DNA of 64,000 nt from Streptomyces composti (GTDB taxonomy: Bacteria > Actinomycetota > Actinomycetes > Streptomycetales > Streptomycetaceae), in NCBI RefSeq assembly GCF_012034205.1, contig NZ_JAATEM010000012.1:1-64000 (forward strand). Reading direction: 5' to 3'. The stretch's first letter is position 1; each line of letters starts with the position of its first letter. Of this stretch, positions 1 through 9,465 are shown one piece after another. The notes beneath the pieces were generated by a model. The model was not told where the DNA came from. It ran no database searches and saw only the letters and a list, made by a program, of their open reading frames with translations. Both the position numbers and the translations under genes were made by a program.

Positions 1-59
1 GCCGCGAGGTGCCCGCCCCGCCCGCCACGGCAAGGAGGGGCTGCCCGCCCACGCCGCCG

Positions 60-1610
60 CTACGACACGTACGCCCCGGACTCGACCGGCGGCTCGCCGA
101 GCCGGGCCAGCGCCGCCCGCGCCTCGCGCACCTTCAGCGGCGAGAAGTACGGGTTGATCCGCAGCGCCTCCCGCAGATGCCGCCGCGCCGCCCCGTACCG
201 CTCCAGCTCCCGCTCGATCATGCCCCGGTGGAACGCGTACAGCGCGCTGCGCACCCCGCCGCCGCGCTCGCCCTCGGTGGCCCGCCGCGCGAAACCGAGC
301 GCCTCCTCGTGCTCCCCGGCCCGGTGCAGCGCCCAGCCCAGCGCGTCCGCCACCGCGACCGACGGCTGCCGCTCCCACTCCGCGCGCAGCCGCCGCACCG
401 CCGCCCGCGGATCCCCGTGGTCCGCCTCGAACCGGCCGAGCACCAGGTTCTCGTCCACCCCGTTGGCGGCCGCCCGCCGCACCCGCTCGCGCAGCAGGTC
501 GTACTGCACGCCGGCCGCCTGCGGCATGCCAAGGGAGGTGTACAGCTCGCCCAGCTCCAGCGCGTACTCGGGCCGCGGCTGTTTCTCCAGCGCCACCCGG
601 TAGGCGCTCAGCGCCTCCGTGGTCCGCCCCATCGCCGCCAGCACCCTGCCCTGCCCCGCCTGGGCCGCCCGCTGGCCGGGGTCGAGCCGCACCGCCTCCT
701 GGAAGTGGTGCAGCGCCTCGGTCAGATCGCCCCGTTCCCAGGCGAGCTGCCCGGCCCGCTCCACATAGGCCGCCCGCTCCGCCGGGTCGACGGTGGCCGC
801 CGCCGCGTCGGCCAGCTGCGCCGCCGCGTCCTCCCGCCAGCCCCGGTCCCGGTACACGGCGGCCGTCACCGCCATCACCGCCGGGTCCTTGCGCAGCCTG
901 GTGAGCCGGTCGAGCAGCCGGTCCACCGTCTCGTGGTCACCGAGCCCGCGGTACGCCTCGATCAGCAGCGGGTACGTCGTCCACTGCCCCGGCTCCAGCC
1001 GACGCGCGGCCTCGGCCCACCTGCGGGCCGCCGGATGGTCCCGGCGGGCGTTGGCCAGGGCCGCCAGGCCGCGCAGCGCCTCCGCGTTCCGCTCCGGGCG
1101 CACCTTCAGTGAGGTCCGCAGCGCCCGCTCGGCCCGCGGGAAGGCGGACGGATCGGCCAGCCGCCGCCCCTGCTCCACCCGGGCCGTGCCGAGCACCGCC
1201 CAGGCCCGGGCGTCCCGCGGATGCCTCCGCAGATGCCGCTCGCGCTCCTCGACGAGCGCCTGCAGATCCGTCGTCGAGGCCGGCACCCCGCTGGTGACCG
1301 CCGCCATCGCCCGCGCTCCCGGCGCCGGCTCCGGCGGCCCGTCGTCCCCCCGCCCCAGCGGCAGCAGCACAAGCAGCCCGCCGAGCACCGCACAAGCGGC
1401 GACCGAGGCGAGCAGCACCCGGCGCCGTTCGGTGCGGCGGGGCCCGGGGGACGCCTCCTCGTCCGCCGGGGCCTCCGGTTCGTCGTCCGCCGGGACCTCG
1501 GGCCCGCCGTCCGCAGCCCGGGCCGGCCGGGCCTGCGGCTCTCCGCCCGCCGTGCCGCTCGAAATTCCGACCGCTTCGCCCCCCGGCTTGTCGTCTGGCT
1601 TGTCCTCCAT
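60..1610 (-). CDS. Membrane-anchored tetratricopeptide-repeat protein
   Basis: A TPR scaffold protein of about 516 residues, probably anchored to the membrane with its repeats outside. The first 60 residues are charged and Pro/Ala/Glu-rich. One hydrophobic segment (around RVLLASVAACAVLGGLLVLL, residues about 64-84) follows, then a long alpha-helical region with TPR-like repeats such as LTEALHHFQEAVRLDPGQ and YGAARRHLREALRINPYF. I chose the ATG at 1610 (MEDKPDDKPGG) over one 7 codons upstream because it begins the natural hydrophilic leader. It is divergent from the FAD-oxidase gene, sharing about 110 bp. TPR repeats mediate protein-protein contacts; no partner or enzymatic domain is visible, so the function is unknown. 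Confidence 0.75.
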   Translation of the reverse strand: MEDKPDDKPGGEAVGISSGTAGGEPQARPARAADGGPEVPADDEPEAPADEEASPGPRRTERRRVLLASVAACAVLGGLLVLLPLGRGDDGPPEPAPGARAMAAVTSGVPASTTDLQALVEERERHLRRHPRDARAWAVLGTARVEQGRRLADPSAFPRAERALRTSLKVRPERNAEALRGLAALANARRDHPAARRWAEAARRLEPGQWTTYPLLIEAYRGLGDHETVDRLLDRLTRLRKDPAVMAVTAAVYRDRGWREDAAAQLADAAAATVDPAERAAYVERAGQLAWERGDLTEALHHFQEAVRLDPGQRAAQAGQGRVLAAMGRTTEALSAYRVALEKQPRPEYALELGELYTSLGMPQAAGVQYDLLRERVRRAAANGVDENLVLGRFEADHGDPRAAVRRLRAEWERQPSVAVADALGWALHRAGEHEEALGFARRATEGERGGGVRSALYAFHRGMIERELERYGAARRHLREALRINPYFSPLKVREARAALARLGEPPVESGAYVS

Positions 1611-1719
1611 GGCGCTCACTGTGCGGCACACCCCGCACCGGTACGACGATCACACCCCGAGTGCTGTGGCTGCCGTACACGGGGTTCACACCGATGGCCC
1701 CGGGTGCCAGGCTGTGATC

Positions 1720-3129
1720 ATGAGCCGTATCGAAGCGCGCCGCGACGAAGACACGGTGGCGGCCGGACCTCTCGTCGACGGGCTGCTTCGCGGGCTGCCC
1801 GCCGAGGCCGTCCTCACCGACCCGGACGTCACCGCCTCCTACGCCAACGACATGGCGAGCTTCTGCCCCGCAGGCAGCCCCGCCGTGGTCGTCCTGCCGC
1901 GCACCGTGGAGCAGGTCCAGCACGTCATGCGCACCGCCACCGAGCTGCGCGTGCCGGTGGTGCCGCAGGGCGCCCGCACCGGCCTGTCCGGCGGCGCCAA
2001 CGCCACCGACGGCTGCATCGTGCTGTCCCTGACGAAGATGGACCGCATCCTGGAGATCAGCCCCGTCGACCGGATCGCCGTCGTCGAAGCGGGCGTCGTC
2101 AACGCCGATCTGTCCCGCGCGGTCGGCGAGCACGGACTGTACTACCCGCCGGACCCCTCCAGCTGGGAGCAGTGCACCATCGGCGGCAACATCGGCACCG
2201 CCTCCGGCGGCCTGTGCTGCGTCAAGTACGGGGTGACCGCCGAGTACGTCCTCGGCCTCGACGTGGTGCTCGCCGACGGCCGGCTGATGTCCACCGGCCG
2301 CCGCACCGCCAAGGGGGTCGCCGGATACGACCTGACCCGGCTGTTCGTCGGCTCCGAGGGGTCCCTCGGCATCGTTGTCCGCGCCGTCCTCGCCCTGCGC
2401 CCCAAGCCGCCCGGGCAGCTGGTGCTGGCCGCCGAGTTCTCCTCCGGGGCCGCCGCCTGCGACGCGGTGTGCCGGATCATGGCGGGCGGGCACGTCCCCT
2501 CGCTGCTGGAGCTGATGGACCGTACGACCGTCAAGGCGGTCAACGACCTGGCGCACATGGGCCTGCCGGACTCCACCGAGGCGCTGCTGCTCGCCGCCTT
2601 CGACACCGCCGACCCCGCCGCCGACCTGGCCGCCGTCGGCGCGCTGTGCGAGGCGGCCGGCGCCACCAGCGTCGTCCCCGCGGACGACGCCGCCGAGTCC
2701 GAGCTGCTGCTCAAGGCGCGGCGTCTGTCGCTGGTCGCCCTGGAGGCGGTCAAGGGCACCACGATGATCGACGACGTGTGCGTGCCCCGCTCCCGGCTCG
2801 GCGAACTCATCGACGGCGTCGAGCGGATCGCCGAGAAGCACGGCCTGACCATCGGCGTGGTCGCCCACGCGGGCGACGGCAACACCCACCCCACCGTGTG
2901 CTTCGACGCCCAGGACCCCGAGGAGTCCCGGCGGGCCCGCGAGTCCTTCGACGAGATCATGGCGCTCGGCCTGGAACTCGGCGGCACCATCACCGGCGAA
3001 CACGGGGTGGGGGTGCTGAAGAAGGAGTGGCTGGCCCGCGAACTCGGCCCGGTGGGGCTGGAGATGCAGCGGGCCGTCAAACAGGTCTTCGACCCGCTGA
3101 ACATCCTCAACCCGGGCAAACTGTTCTGA
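1720..3129 (+). CDS. FAD-binding oxidase, GlcD/D-lactate dehydrogenase family
   Basis: A 469-aa cytosolic flavoprotein of the VAO/PCMH superfamily, which oxidises 2-hydroxy acids such as glycolate or D-lactate. The N-terminal half has the FAD-binding_4 signature (VVPQGARTGLSGGANATDG and the later GGNIGTASGG). The C-terminal half has the FAD-oxidase_C signature with HAGDGNTHPT and TGEHGVGVLKKEWL, and the typical ending FDPLNILNPGK. The ATG at 1720 is preceded by non-coding sequence shared with the divergent TPR gene. No GlcE/GlcF partner genes are adjacent, so the exact substrate cannot be set; D-lactate or glycolate is most likely. Confidence 0.9.
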   Translation: MSRIEARRDEDTVAAGPLVDGLLRGLPAEAVLTDPDVTASYANDMASFCPAGSPAVVVLPRTVEQVQHVMRTATELRVPVVPQGARTGLSGGANATDGCIVLSLTKMDRILEISPVDRIAVVEAGVVNADLSRAVGEHGLYYPPDPSSWEQCTIGGNIGTASGGLCCVKYGVTAEYVLGLDVVLADGRLMSTGRRTAKGVAGYDLTRLFVGSEGSLGIVVRAVLALRPKPPGQLVLAAEFSSGAAACDAVCRIMAGGHVPSLLELMDRTTVKAVNDLAHMGLPDSTEALLLAAFDTADPAADLAAVGALCEAAGATSVVPADDAAESELLLKARRLSLVALEAVKGTTMIDDVCVPRSRLGELIDGVERIAEKHGLTIGVVAHAGDGNTHPTVCFDAQDPEESRRARESFDEIMALGLELGGTITGEHGVGVLKKEWLARELGPVGLEMQRAVKQVFDPLNILNPGKLF

Positions 3130-3149
3130 CCCCGGTGCCGCCGGGGTCA
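3127..3149. terminator. Compact bidirectional hairpin between glcD-like gene and ssgG
   Basis: A 9-bp perfect inverted repeat (TGACCCCGG / CCGGGGTCA) with a 5-nt loop fills the gap between two convergent genes. Its outer bases are the stop codons of both genes. No U-tract is seen, which is usual for high-GC actinobacteria. Confidence 0.6.
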
Positions 3150-3557
3150 CTGGGCGAGCAGCCCGGCCAGTCCGTCGTCCAGACCGAGCTGCTCGCCCTC
3201 GCTGCCCGGCGGCACCGCGCGCAGCGTCCGCTCCAGCCAGGCCGACACCTGCGCCGTGGGGGCCTGCAGGAGGGCTTCGCCGTCGGGGGAGGCGAGCGCC
3301 ATCAGCACGACGCCGTGCCCGTCCGCCTTCGACGGCCACACCCGCACGTCCCCGTGGCCGCAGGCCCGGAAGACGCCCTCGATCAGCAGGTCCCTGGCGA
3401 ACGTCCAGCGCACGGGGGAGGCGGAGTCGGTGTGGAAGGTGATGTGGACGGCGTAGGGGTCGTCGCTGCGGTAGGCGAGCAGGGCCGCCACCGGGATGCT
3501 CCGCTCCGGCGCCAGGACGAGCCGCACTTCGAGTTCGCGCTCCACCACGATGTGCAT
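3147..3557 (-). CDS. ssgG: SsgA-like sporulation and cell division protein (SALP), probably SsgG
   Basis: A 136-aa SALP. This actinomycete-specific family controls septum placement and peptidoglycan remodelling during sporulation-specific division. Family hallmarks are DDPYAVHITFHTD, WTFARDLLIEGV, GDVRVWPS and SPDGEALLQAP, and the length matches the 130-145 aa norm. I chose the internal ATG at 3557 because AGGAGAGG lies just upstream; the longer reading frame adds a non-homologous Arg/Pro leader. The call of SsgG rather than another paralogue rests on the neighbouring FAD oxidase and on remembered S. coelicolor gene order (SCO2924), not on paralogue-specific residues. SsgG is known to help position Z-rings in aerial hyphae. 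Confidence 0.8.
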   Translation of the reverse strand: MHIVVERELEVRLVLAPERSIPVAALLAYRSDDPYAVHITFHTDSASPVRWTFARDLLIEGVFRACGHGDVRVWPSKADGHGVVLMALASPDGEALLQAPTAQVSAWLERTLRAVPPGSEGEQLGLDDGLAGLLAQ

Positions 3558-3798
3558 GGTGTGTGTTCCTCTCCTGTGAAAGGCCCCCGTGAAGGGCTGT
3601 CGGGAGGAGAGAGCGGGCGGGCGCGGAGGCATTACGCGGGTCCGGGGGGCTTTTTCGCGGCGCGCACCACACGTCATCGGGGGTTACCACAACGGTGCCC
3701 CGAAGGGGTGGGTCCGGTGGGACGGGCCCAGGCACGTGCGCGGGTCTGATAGATGTGGAGCCCCCCGACCCACCTCGAGCAGATACGGGACGACGGAC

Positions 3799-5379
3799 AT
3801 GAGCGCCCCAACCCCGGCACCAGGCGACGACAAGCCCCGCGCAGGGTACTACCCCGATCCGTCCATTCCCGGATATGTCCGGTACTGGAACGGGTCCGCG
3901 TGGGTACCGGGCACCAGCCGCCCGGCGCCCTCCAACGGGGAGTCGCTGGCACCGCCGCCCGGTGCGGCGCCCTCCGTCGAGGAGACCGGGCCGCACTTCT
4001 TCGACGAGGATCCGGTCGAGGAGCCGTCCCGTACCGGCCCCGCCGCCGATGCCCAGCACGGCAGCCGTCCCGAGCCCGCCTCGGCCTGGGCCGCCGACCG
4101 CTCCCGCCAGTCCGGCTTCGGCGGCGACCGGGACCAGAAGGTCTCCTGGGGCACGGACCCGAGGGTCCCGCACACCCCGGGCGGGCGGAAGGCGGAGGAG
4201 GACGCGGCGGGCGGCACGGGCACGTCCGGTGCGGCCGGCACGTCCGCCTCACCGGCGGGTGACCCGGCCCGGGCCACGTCCGACGCCGCCGCGGCGAAGC
4301 CCGCCGGTGCCGCGGGCTCCACGGGCGGCGCCCAGGGGACCGAGGCCGCCGCGGGAGCGGCAGGTACGGAGGGCACGCCGGAGCCGCAGGAGTCCGCCGC
4401 CGGGGGCAGCACCTTCGTCTTCCGCAAGCCGAAGCCGGGATCCGCGGCCGCCGCCGCGGACGCCGCCGACGACGACCCGGGCACCATGACCTTCCGCGCG
4501 GTCTCCCCGCGCCGCACCGGGAGCGCGTCCGCCGCCCCGACCGCCCTGTCAGGTCCTCAGCAGGCGTCCGCCGCCTCGGCCTCCGCCGCCCCCGGTACCG
4601 CCTCCGCCGTGCCCCCGCAGGCCACCGCGGACCGGCCGGCCCCGGGCGCGGCGGGCGCCGCCGCTCAGCCGGGCCCCGCCGCCCCCGCTGCGCCTGCCGC
4701 TCCCGCCGCCCCGAACGCCGCCGTACCGCCCGCGGCAGCCGCTCCCGGTGCCGCGCCGCTGACCAGCGGTCCCGGTGGCGGGCAGGCCTCGTGGGCGCAG
4801 CAGGTGCACCGGCTGGCGGGCGGGGAGGAACCGCCGGTCGTGCCGTGGAAGCCGCCGACGGAGGACCCCTTCCAGGCCGCGGCGCGGCGCCAGGCCTCCG
4901 CCCGTCCCGCGGGGCTCGGCAAGCGGTTCGTGGCCCGGCTGCTCGACACCCTCGTGGCCGGCGCCCTCACCTCGGTGGCCGCCGTGCCGCTCGGCATCAA
5001 GGCCGTCGACCACATCAACGCGAAGATCGACGCGGCCAAGCTCTCCGGCGAGACCGTCACGGTGTGGCTGATCGACGGCACCACCTCCGTCCACCTCGGC
5101 ATCGTGCTCGCCGTCCTGCTGCTCGCCGGGGTGCTCACCGAGGTGCTGCCCACCGTCAAATGGGGCCGCACCCTGGGCAAGAAGCTGCTGGGTCTGGAGG
5201 TCCGGGACATCGAGGCCCATGAGACACCGGAGTTCGGCGCGGCTCTGCGCCGCTGGCTGGTCTACTGGATCCCCGGGCTGCTGGTCGTGGGTGTGGTCGG
5301 TGTGCTGTGGTGCCTGTTCGACAAGCCGTGGCGGCAGTGCTGGCACGACAAGGCGGCCCACACCTTCGTGGCGGGCTGA
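3799..5379 (+). CDS. DUF2510/RDD family membrane protein
   Basis: A 526-aa protein with three parts. The N-terminus is a DUF2510 module (GYYPDPSIPGYVRYWNGSAW, residues about 14-34). A long Ala/Gly/Pro/Thr-rich, presumably disordered linker runs to about residue 370. The C-terminus is an RDD domain (RFVARLLDTLVAG, RTLGKKLLGLEVRD, WHDKAAHTFVAG) with about three membrane spans. RDD domains occur in small membrane proteins, some proposed as ion or solute transporters; DUF2510 probably binds a wall or protein ligand. The start is the ATG at 3799, where the DUF2510 leader begins. It is followed after 130 bp by a second RDD gene in the same direction, so the two may form a transcription unit. Substrate unknown. 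Confidence 0.8.
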   Translation: MSAPTPAPGDDKPRAGYYPDPSIPGYVRYWNGSAWVPGTSRPAPSNGESLAPPPGAAPSVEETGPHFFDEDPVEEPSRTGPAADAQHGSRPEPASAWAADRSRQSGFGGDRDQKVSWGTDPRVPHTPGGRKAEEDAAGGTGTSGAAGTSASPAGDPARATSDAAAAKPAGAAGSTGGAQGTEAAAGAAGTEGTPEPQESAAGGSTFVFRKPKPGSAAAAADAADDDPGTMTFRAVSPRRTGSASAAPTALSGPQQASAASASAAPGTASAVPPQATADRPAPGAAGAAAQPGPAAPAAPAAPAAPNAAVPPAAAAPGAAPLTSGPGGGQASWAQQVHRLAGGEEPPVVPWKPPTEDPFQAAARRQASARPAGLGKRFVARLLDTLVAGALTSVAAVPLGIKAVDHINAKIDAAKLSGETVTVWLIDGTTSVHLGIVLAVLLLAGVLTEVLPTVKWGRTLGKKLLGLEVRDIEAHETPEFGAALRRWLVYWIPGLLVVGVVGVLWCLFDKPWRQCWHDKAAHTFVAG

Positions 5380-5509
5380 GGCGGTACTCCGACGGCTCGT
5401 GGCCGGCTGACGGCGGTGCTCCCGGCGGTCGGTGACGGACTGACGGCGAGGTACTCCGGACGGCGGCTCGCCGGATGCGCGGGGCGGGGGAGTGCGGTCG
5501 ACTCGGGCC

Positions 5510-6298
5510 ATGAGCACCGAACCGCCCCACGGCTCCGGTCAGCCTGACGACGACCCGTTCAAGAAGCAGCCCCCGCCGGGGGAGGGCCCCGGGCAGCGTC
5601 CGGGAGCGGGTTCTCCCTCCGGCTCCCCGTACGGCAACGAGCCCCCGCCGTACCCCGGCGGCGGTGGCGGCGACCCCTACGGATCGGGCGGCGGCAGCCC
5701 CTACGGCCCCGGTGGCGGCCCCTACGGCGGCGGAGGTCCTGGAGGACCGGGTGGACCCGGCGGCCCGGGAGGCCCCGGCAGTCCCTACGGCTCCGGTCCC
5801 GGCAGTCCCTACGGCGCCGGTCCCGGGGGGCCCGGCGACCCGCTCGCCGGTATGCCCCCGCTCGCCGACAGCGCCAAGCGCACCCTCGCCCGCATCATCG
5901 ACCTGATCCTGGTGGGCGTGGTGGTCTGGCTGCTCTCCTGGGCGTTCGGCTTCAACCAGTACGAGTGGGACAGCGACCAGGTGGAGGTCGGCAGCACGCT
6001 CGGGCAGTCCGTCATCGGCGCGGTTCTCTACATCGCCTACGACACCGTGCTGACCGCACGCAACGGGCAGACCCTCGGCAAGCAGCTGCTGAACATGCGC
6101 GTGGCGAACCTCAACGACGGGTCCACCCCCTCGGTGCAGACCTCCCTCATCCGCGCCGCGGTGCTCTGGCTGCCGTTCGCCTTCTGCTGTGCCTGTGTGT
6201 GGACCGCGATCGCGGGTGGCTGGAGCTTCTTCGACCGCCCCTACAAGCAGGGCCTGCACGACAAGGCGGCCAAGACCGTGGTGGTCAGCACGCGTTGA
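5510..6298 (+). CDS. RDD family membrane protein with Gly/Pro/Tyr-rich N-terminus
   Basis: A 262-aa membrane protein. The first 115 residues are a low-complexity cytosolic tail of repeated GSPYG/GGPGGPG-type units. The C-terminal 140 residues form an RDD domain with three or four hydrophobic helices (KRTLARIIDLILVGVVVWLL, the helix around SVIGAVLYIAYDTVLTARNG, and AVLWLPFAFCCACVWTAIAG), the GQTLGKQLLNMRV turn and the final GLHDKAAKTVVV box. The ATG at 5510 is chosen over an upstream start within 20 bp. It is paralogous to the RDD gene just upstream. Family function in Streptomyces is not established. Confidence 0.8.
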   Translation: MSTEPPHGSGQPDDDPFKKQPPPGEGPGQRPGAGSPSGSPYGNEPPPYPGGGGGDPYGSGGGSPYGPGGGPYGGGGPGGPGGPGGPGGPGSPYGSGPGSPYGAGPGGPGDPLAGMPPLADSAKRTLARIIDLILVGVVVWLLSWAFGFNQYEWDSDQVEVGSTLGQSVIGAVLYIAYDTVLTARNGQTLGKQLLNMRVANLNDGSTPSVQTSLIRAAVLWLPFAFCCACVWTAIAGGWSFFDRPYKQGLHDKAAKTVVVSTR

Positions 6299-6356
6299 CC
6301 TCCGGCCCTCCGGCGGGCCGCGACCGGGGCGGGCTCCAGGACGCCGGGGACGGGGC

Positions 6357-6674
6357 TCAGGACGCCGCCTTCTCCCGCACGGGTTCGCGCACGCTCTCGC
6401 GGACCGGGGCGGGGACCGTGGCCCGTACCCGCTCCGCGGACGCGGCCGGTTCAGGACGGGCGGGGGCCGGGCGTACCACCGAGAGCCGGCGGGTGCGGCG
6501 GATGCCCGGAGCCTTCACCGCCACCAGCAGTCCGAGGGCGAGAGCCGCGACGGCGACGGCCGCCGTCCCGGCCGCCGAACTCGTCCGGGACGCCAGCAGC
6601 AGGGTGAGGGTGGACAGGACCACGGTGCACGAACCGTAGGCGAACTGAGCGACAGTCGGACGGGGCATGGCCAT
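6357..6674 (-). CDS. Small integral membrane protein, unknown function
   Basis: A 105-aa protein with two predicted membrane helices (around FAYGSCTVVLSTLTLLLA and GTAAVAVAALALGLLVAVKA), then a basic Arg-rich junction and a cytosolic tail with VRE repeats (PVRESVREPVREKAAS). I took the ATG at 6674 because GAGGAC precedes it and the region upstream is not hydrophobic. It converges with the RDD gene at 5510. No enzymatic motif is visible. Confidence 0.6.
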   Translation of the reverse strand: MAMPRPTVAQFAYGSCTVVLSTLTLLLASRTSSAAGTAAVAVAALALGLLVAVKAPGIRRTRRLSVVRPAPARPEPAASAERVRATVPAPVRESVREPVREKAAS

Positions 6675-7088
6675 CGTGTCCTCGGAGTCGGGGGCTGTCG
6701 GCCTGGCATTCCGCCGGCTCACATGGCGTTCCGCCAAGCGACTCTAACCGCGAGCGTGCCCGAGCGGAACGGACAGTAAGCGTGACCTAACCGACAGGGT
6801 CGGTGCACGGGGGGCGCACGGAGTCATGATGTCCGCACAGTGGACAGACGCATGCGCCGGTGTCACATGCAACCCGGTTCGGACTGTGTTGGGTTGACCC
6901 CTGCCGTCCGTTAAGCGAACAACGCCTTCTGCATAGTGCACTTGACTTGTCCAAGTCAAGGTCTGTCTTTTCTGGCGAACCTCTAGTCAAATGTCGTCAC
7001 TTGACTACACGCGTTGATCACGCGTGCGTGGATCCTGCACTGCATCTGCCCCCCAATCCGCGCACGCGCACGCGGGGGAGGAACTCAA
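6675..7088. promoter_or_regulatory. 414-bp control region upstream of the M6 protease with two inverted repeats
   Basis: No convincing gene is present. It contains the perfect palindrome CTTGACTTG-TC-CAAGTCAAG (6941-6960) and, 23 bp downstream, TAGTCAA-N10-TTGACTA (6984-7007). Both share the TTGACT core, so they look like paired operators for a dimeric regulator, and the TTGACT words could also be -35 elements. The second repeat ends about 80 bp before the protease start codon. The part nearer 6675 holds the promoter of the divergent membrane gene. Confidence 0.5.
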
Positions 7089-9440
7089 GTGACCAGTAGA
7101 CCCTGGACGTTCAGAGCGGCGGCCACCGCTGTCGCGCTCGCAACGGCCACTGCCACGCTGTCTGCCGCCGGCGTCGCGCATGCGGACTCGCCGGCCCGGC
7201 CGCCGGCCGTGGACCGCCACGACCCGCATCCGGCGAAGGGCACGGACTCGCACGACCTCAAGGGCCCCCTGAGCGACACTCAGGCCGCCCAGCGGGAGGA
7301 GGCCCTGCACCAGGTCCTCTCCGGCAAGGCCTCGGTGAAGAAGCGCGACGGTTCCAAGGTCGTTCAGCTCAAGAGCAAGAAGGGCGACGCGAAGTACGTC
7401 GAGCTCGGCCGGGAGAAGACCGACAAGATCTTCACCATCCTGGTGGAGTTCGGCGACAAGATAGACAGCCGCTACGGCGGCACCCCCGGTCCCCTGCACA
7501 ACCAGATAGCCAAGCCGGACCGCAAGAAGGACAACTCCACGGCCTGGCGCGAGGACTACAACCAGCAGCACTACGAGGACCTGTACTTCGGCCACGGCAA
7601 GGGCGTCGACTCGGTCAAGACGTACTACGAGAAGCAGTCCTCCGGCCGCTACTCGGTCGAGGGCCAGGTGTCCGACTGGGTGAAGGTCCCCTACAACGAG
7701 GCCCGTTACGGCAACAACGCCTGCGGCGACAGCAACTGCCCGAGCGTGTGGAACGTCGTCAGCGACGGTCTGAACGCCTGGGTGGAGCAGCAGAAGAAGG
7801 CCGGCCGCACCGACGCCCAGATCAAGGCGGAGGTCGCCCGCTACGACGAGTGGGACCGCTACGACTACGACGGCGACGGCGACTTCAACGAGCCCGACGG
7901 CTACATCGACCACTTCCAGATCGTGCACGCCGGTGAGGACGAGTCCGCCGGCGGCGGCGCCCAGGGCGAGGACGCGATCTGGGCCCACCGCTGGTACGCC
8001 TTCGGCACCGACGCCGGCGCCACCGGCCCCGACTTCAACAAGCTCGGCGGCGCCAAGATCGGCGACACCGGCATCTGGGTCGGCGACTACACCATCCAGC
8101 CGGAGAACGGCGGACTCGGCGTCTTCGCCCACGAGTACGGCCACGACCTCGGTCTGCCGGACCTCTACGACACCGCGGGCGGCGAGAACGGCACCGGCTT
8201 CTGGACGCTGATGTCGTCCGGTTCCTGGCTCGGCACGGGCAAGAAGGAGATCGGCGACCTCCCCGGCGACATGACCGCCTGGGACAAGCTGCAGCTGGGC
8301 TGGCTGAACTACGACACCGCCAAGGCCGGCGTCAACTCCTGGCACAAGCTGGGCGTCGCCGAGTACAACACCAAGCACAAGCAGGCGCTGGTGGTGAACC
8401 TGCCCAAGAAGGCCGTCACCACCGAGATCATCGAGCCGGCCGAGGGCGAGACCCAGTGGTGGTCCGGCAGCGGTGACGACCTGCGCAACACGCTGACCCG
8501 CACGGTGGACCTCACCGGCAAGTCCGAGGCCGAGCTGACCTTCGACGGCTGGTACGACATCGAGGCCAACTACGACTACCTCTACACCGAGGTGTCGACC
8601 GATGGCGGCGCCAACTGGACCGCGATCGACGGCACGGTGGACGGCCAGCCGATCCCGCGCGACGGCAGCGACAAGCCCGCGCTGCACGGCACGCTCGACG
8701 GCTACAAGAAGTTCGCGTTCGACCTGGACGCCTACGCCGGCCAGAAGATCGACCTGCGCTTCCGCTACCAGACCGACGGCGGCGTGGCCCAGAAGGGCTT
8801 CACGGCCGACGCGATCTCGGTGACCGCGGACGGCGAGGCGGTGTTCACCGACAACGCCGAGACCGCGGACGACGCCTGGAAGTCCAACGGCTTCACCCGC
8901 GTCGGCGCGTCCTTCACCAAGGACTACGAGCAGTACTACATCGCCGAGAACCGGCAGTACATCTCGTACGACAAGACCCTCGAGGTCGGCCCGTACAACT
9001 TCGGCTTCACCGCCCGCCCGGACTGGGTCGAGCACTTCGCGTACCAGAACGGTCTGCTGATCTGGAAGTGGGACACCTCCCAGCAGGACAACAACACCAG
9101 CCAGCACCCCGGCACCGGTCTGATCCTGCCGGTCGACTCCCACCCGGACGCGCTGAAGTGGGCCGACGGCACGCTGATGCGCAACCGCATCCAGACCTAC
9201 GACGCCACCTTCAGCAAGTTCCGCACCGACGGCATGACGCTGCACAAGGAGGACGTGGCGAAGCGGATCCCGGGCTCGAAGGGCGTCTCGGTCTTCAACG
9301 ACCGGAAGAACGACTACTACGACGAGGCGAACCCGACGGGCAGCGTCAAGATCACTGACACCAACACGAAGATCAAGATCCTGAAGGAGGCGAAGGACGG
9401 CTCGACGATCGAGCTGGAGGTCGCCCCTGCGGGCAGGTAA
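7089..9440 (+). CDS. Secreted M6-family (immune inhibitor A-like) zinc metalloprotease
   Basis: A 783-aa secreted protease. It begins with a signal peptide (Arg near the start, a hydrophobic core, cleavage near AAGVAHA-DSP) and a propeptide. The zinc site is HEYGHDLGLPD at about residue 348, the HExxHxxG...D pattern of the M6 family. A DYDGDGDFNEPDGYIDHF stretch upstream is an EF-hand-like calcium loop. The C-terminal half has beta-rich, carbohydrate-binding-like modules typical of InhA enzymes. The GTG at 7089 is chosen because GGGGGAGGAACT lies just upstream and the signal peptide starts there; a longer frame from 7014 has no such context. Likely an extracellular nutritional or developmental protease. 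Regulation is probably through the TTGACT palindromes upstream. Confidence 0.92.
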   Translation: MTSRPWTFRAAATAVALATATATLSAAGVAHADSPARPPAVDRHDPHPAKGTDSHDLKGPLSDTQAAQREEALHQVLSGKASVKKRDGSKVVQLKSKKGDAKYVELGREKTDKIFTILVEFGDKIDSRYGGTPGPLHNQIAKPDRKKDNSTAWREDYNQQHYEDLYFGHGKGVDSVKTYYEKQSSGRYSVEGQVSDWVKVPYNEARYGNNACGDSNCPSVWNVVSDGLNAWVEQQKKAGRTDAQIKAEVARYDEWDRYDYDGDGDFNEPDGYIDHFQIVHAGEDESAGGGAQGEDAIWAHRWYAFGTDAGATGPDFNKLGGAKIGDTGIWVGDYTIQPENGGLGVFAHEYGHDLGLPDLYDTAGGENGTGFWTLMSSGSWLGTGKKEIGDLPGDMTAWDKLQLGWLNYDTAKAGVNSWHKLGVAEYNTKHKQALVVNLPKKAVTTEIIEPAEGETQWWSGSGDDLRNTLTRTVDLTGKSEAELTFDGWYDIEANYDYLYTEVSTDGGANWTAIDGTVDGQPIPRDGSDKPALHGTLDGYKKFAFDLDAYAGQKIDLRFRYQTDGGVAQKGFTADAISVTADGEAVFTDNAETADDAWKSNGFTRVGASFTKDYEQYYIAENRQYISYDKTLEVGPYNFGFTARPDWVEHFAYQNGLLIWKWDTSQQDNNTSQHPGTGLILPVDSHPDALKWADGTLMRNRIQTYDATFSKFRTDGMTLHKEDVAKRIPGSKGVSVFNDRKNDYYDEANPTGSVKITDTNTKIKILKEAKDGSTIELEVAPAGR

Positions 9441-9465
9441 ACAGCGTCTGCCCAGGTCAGAGCGT

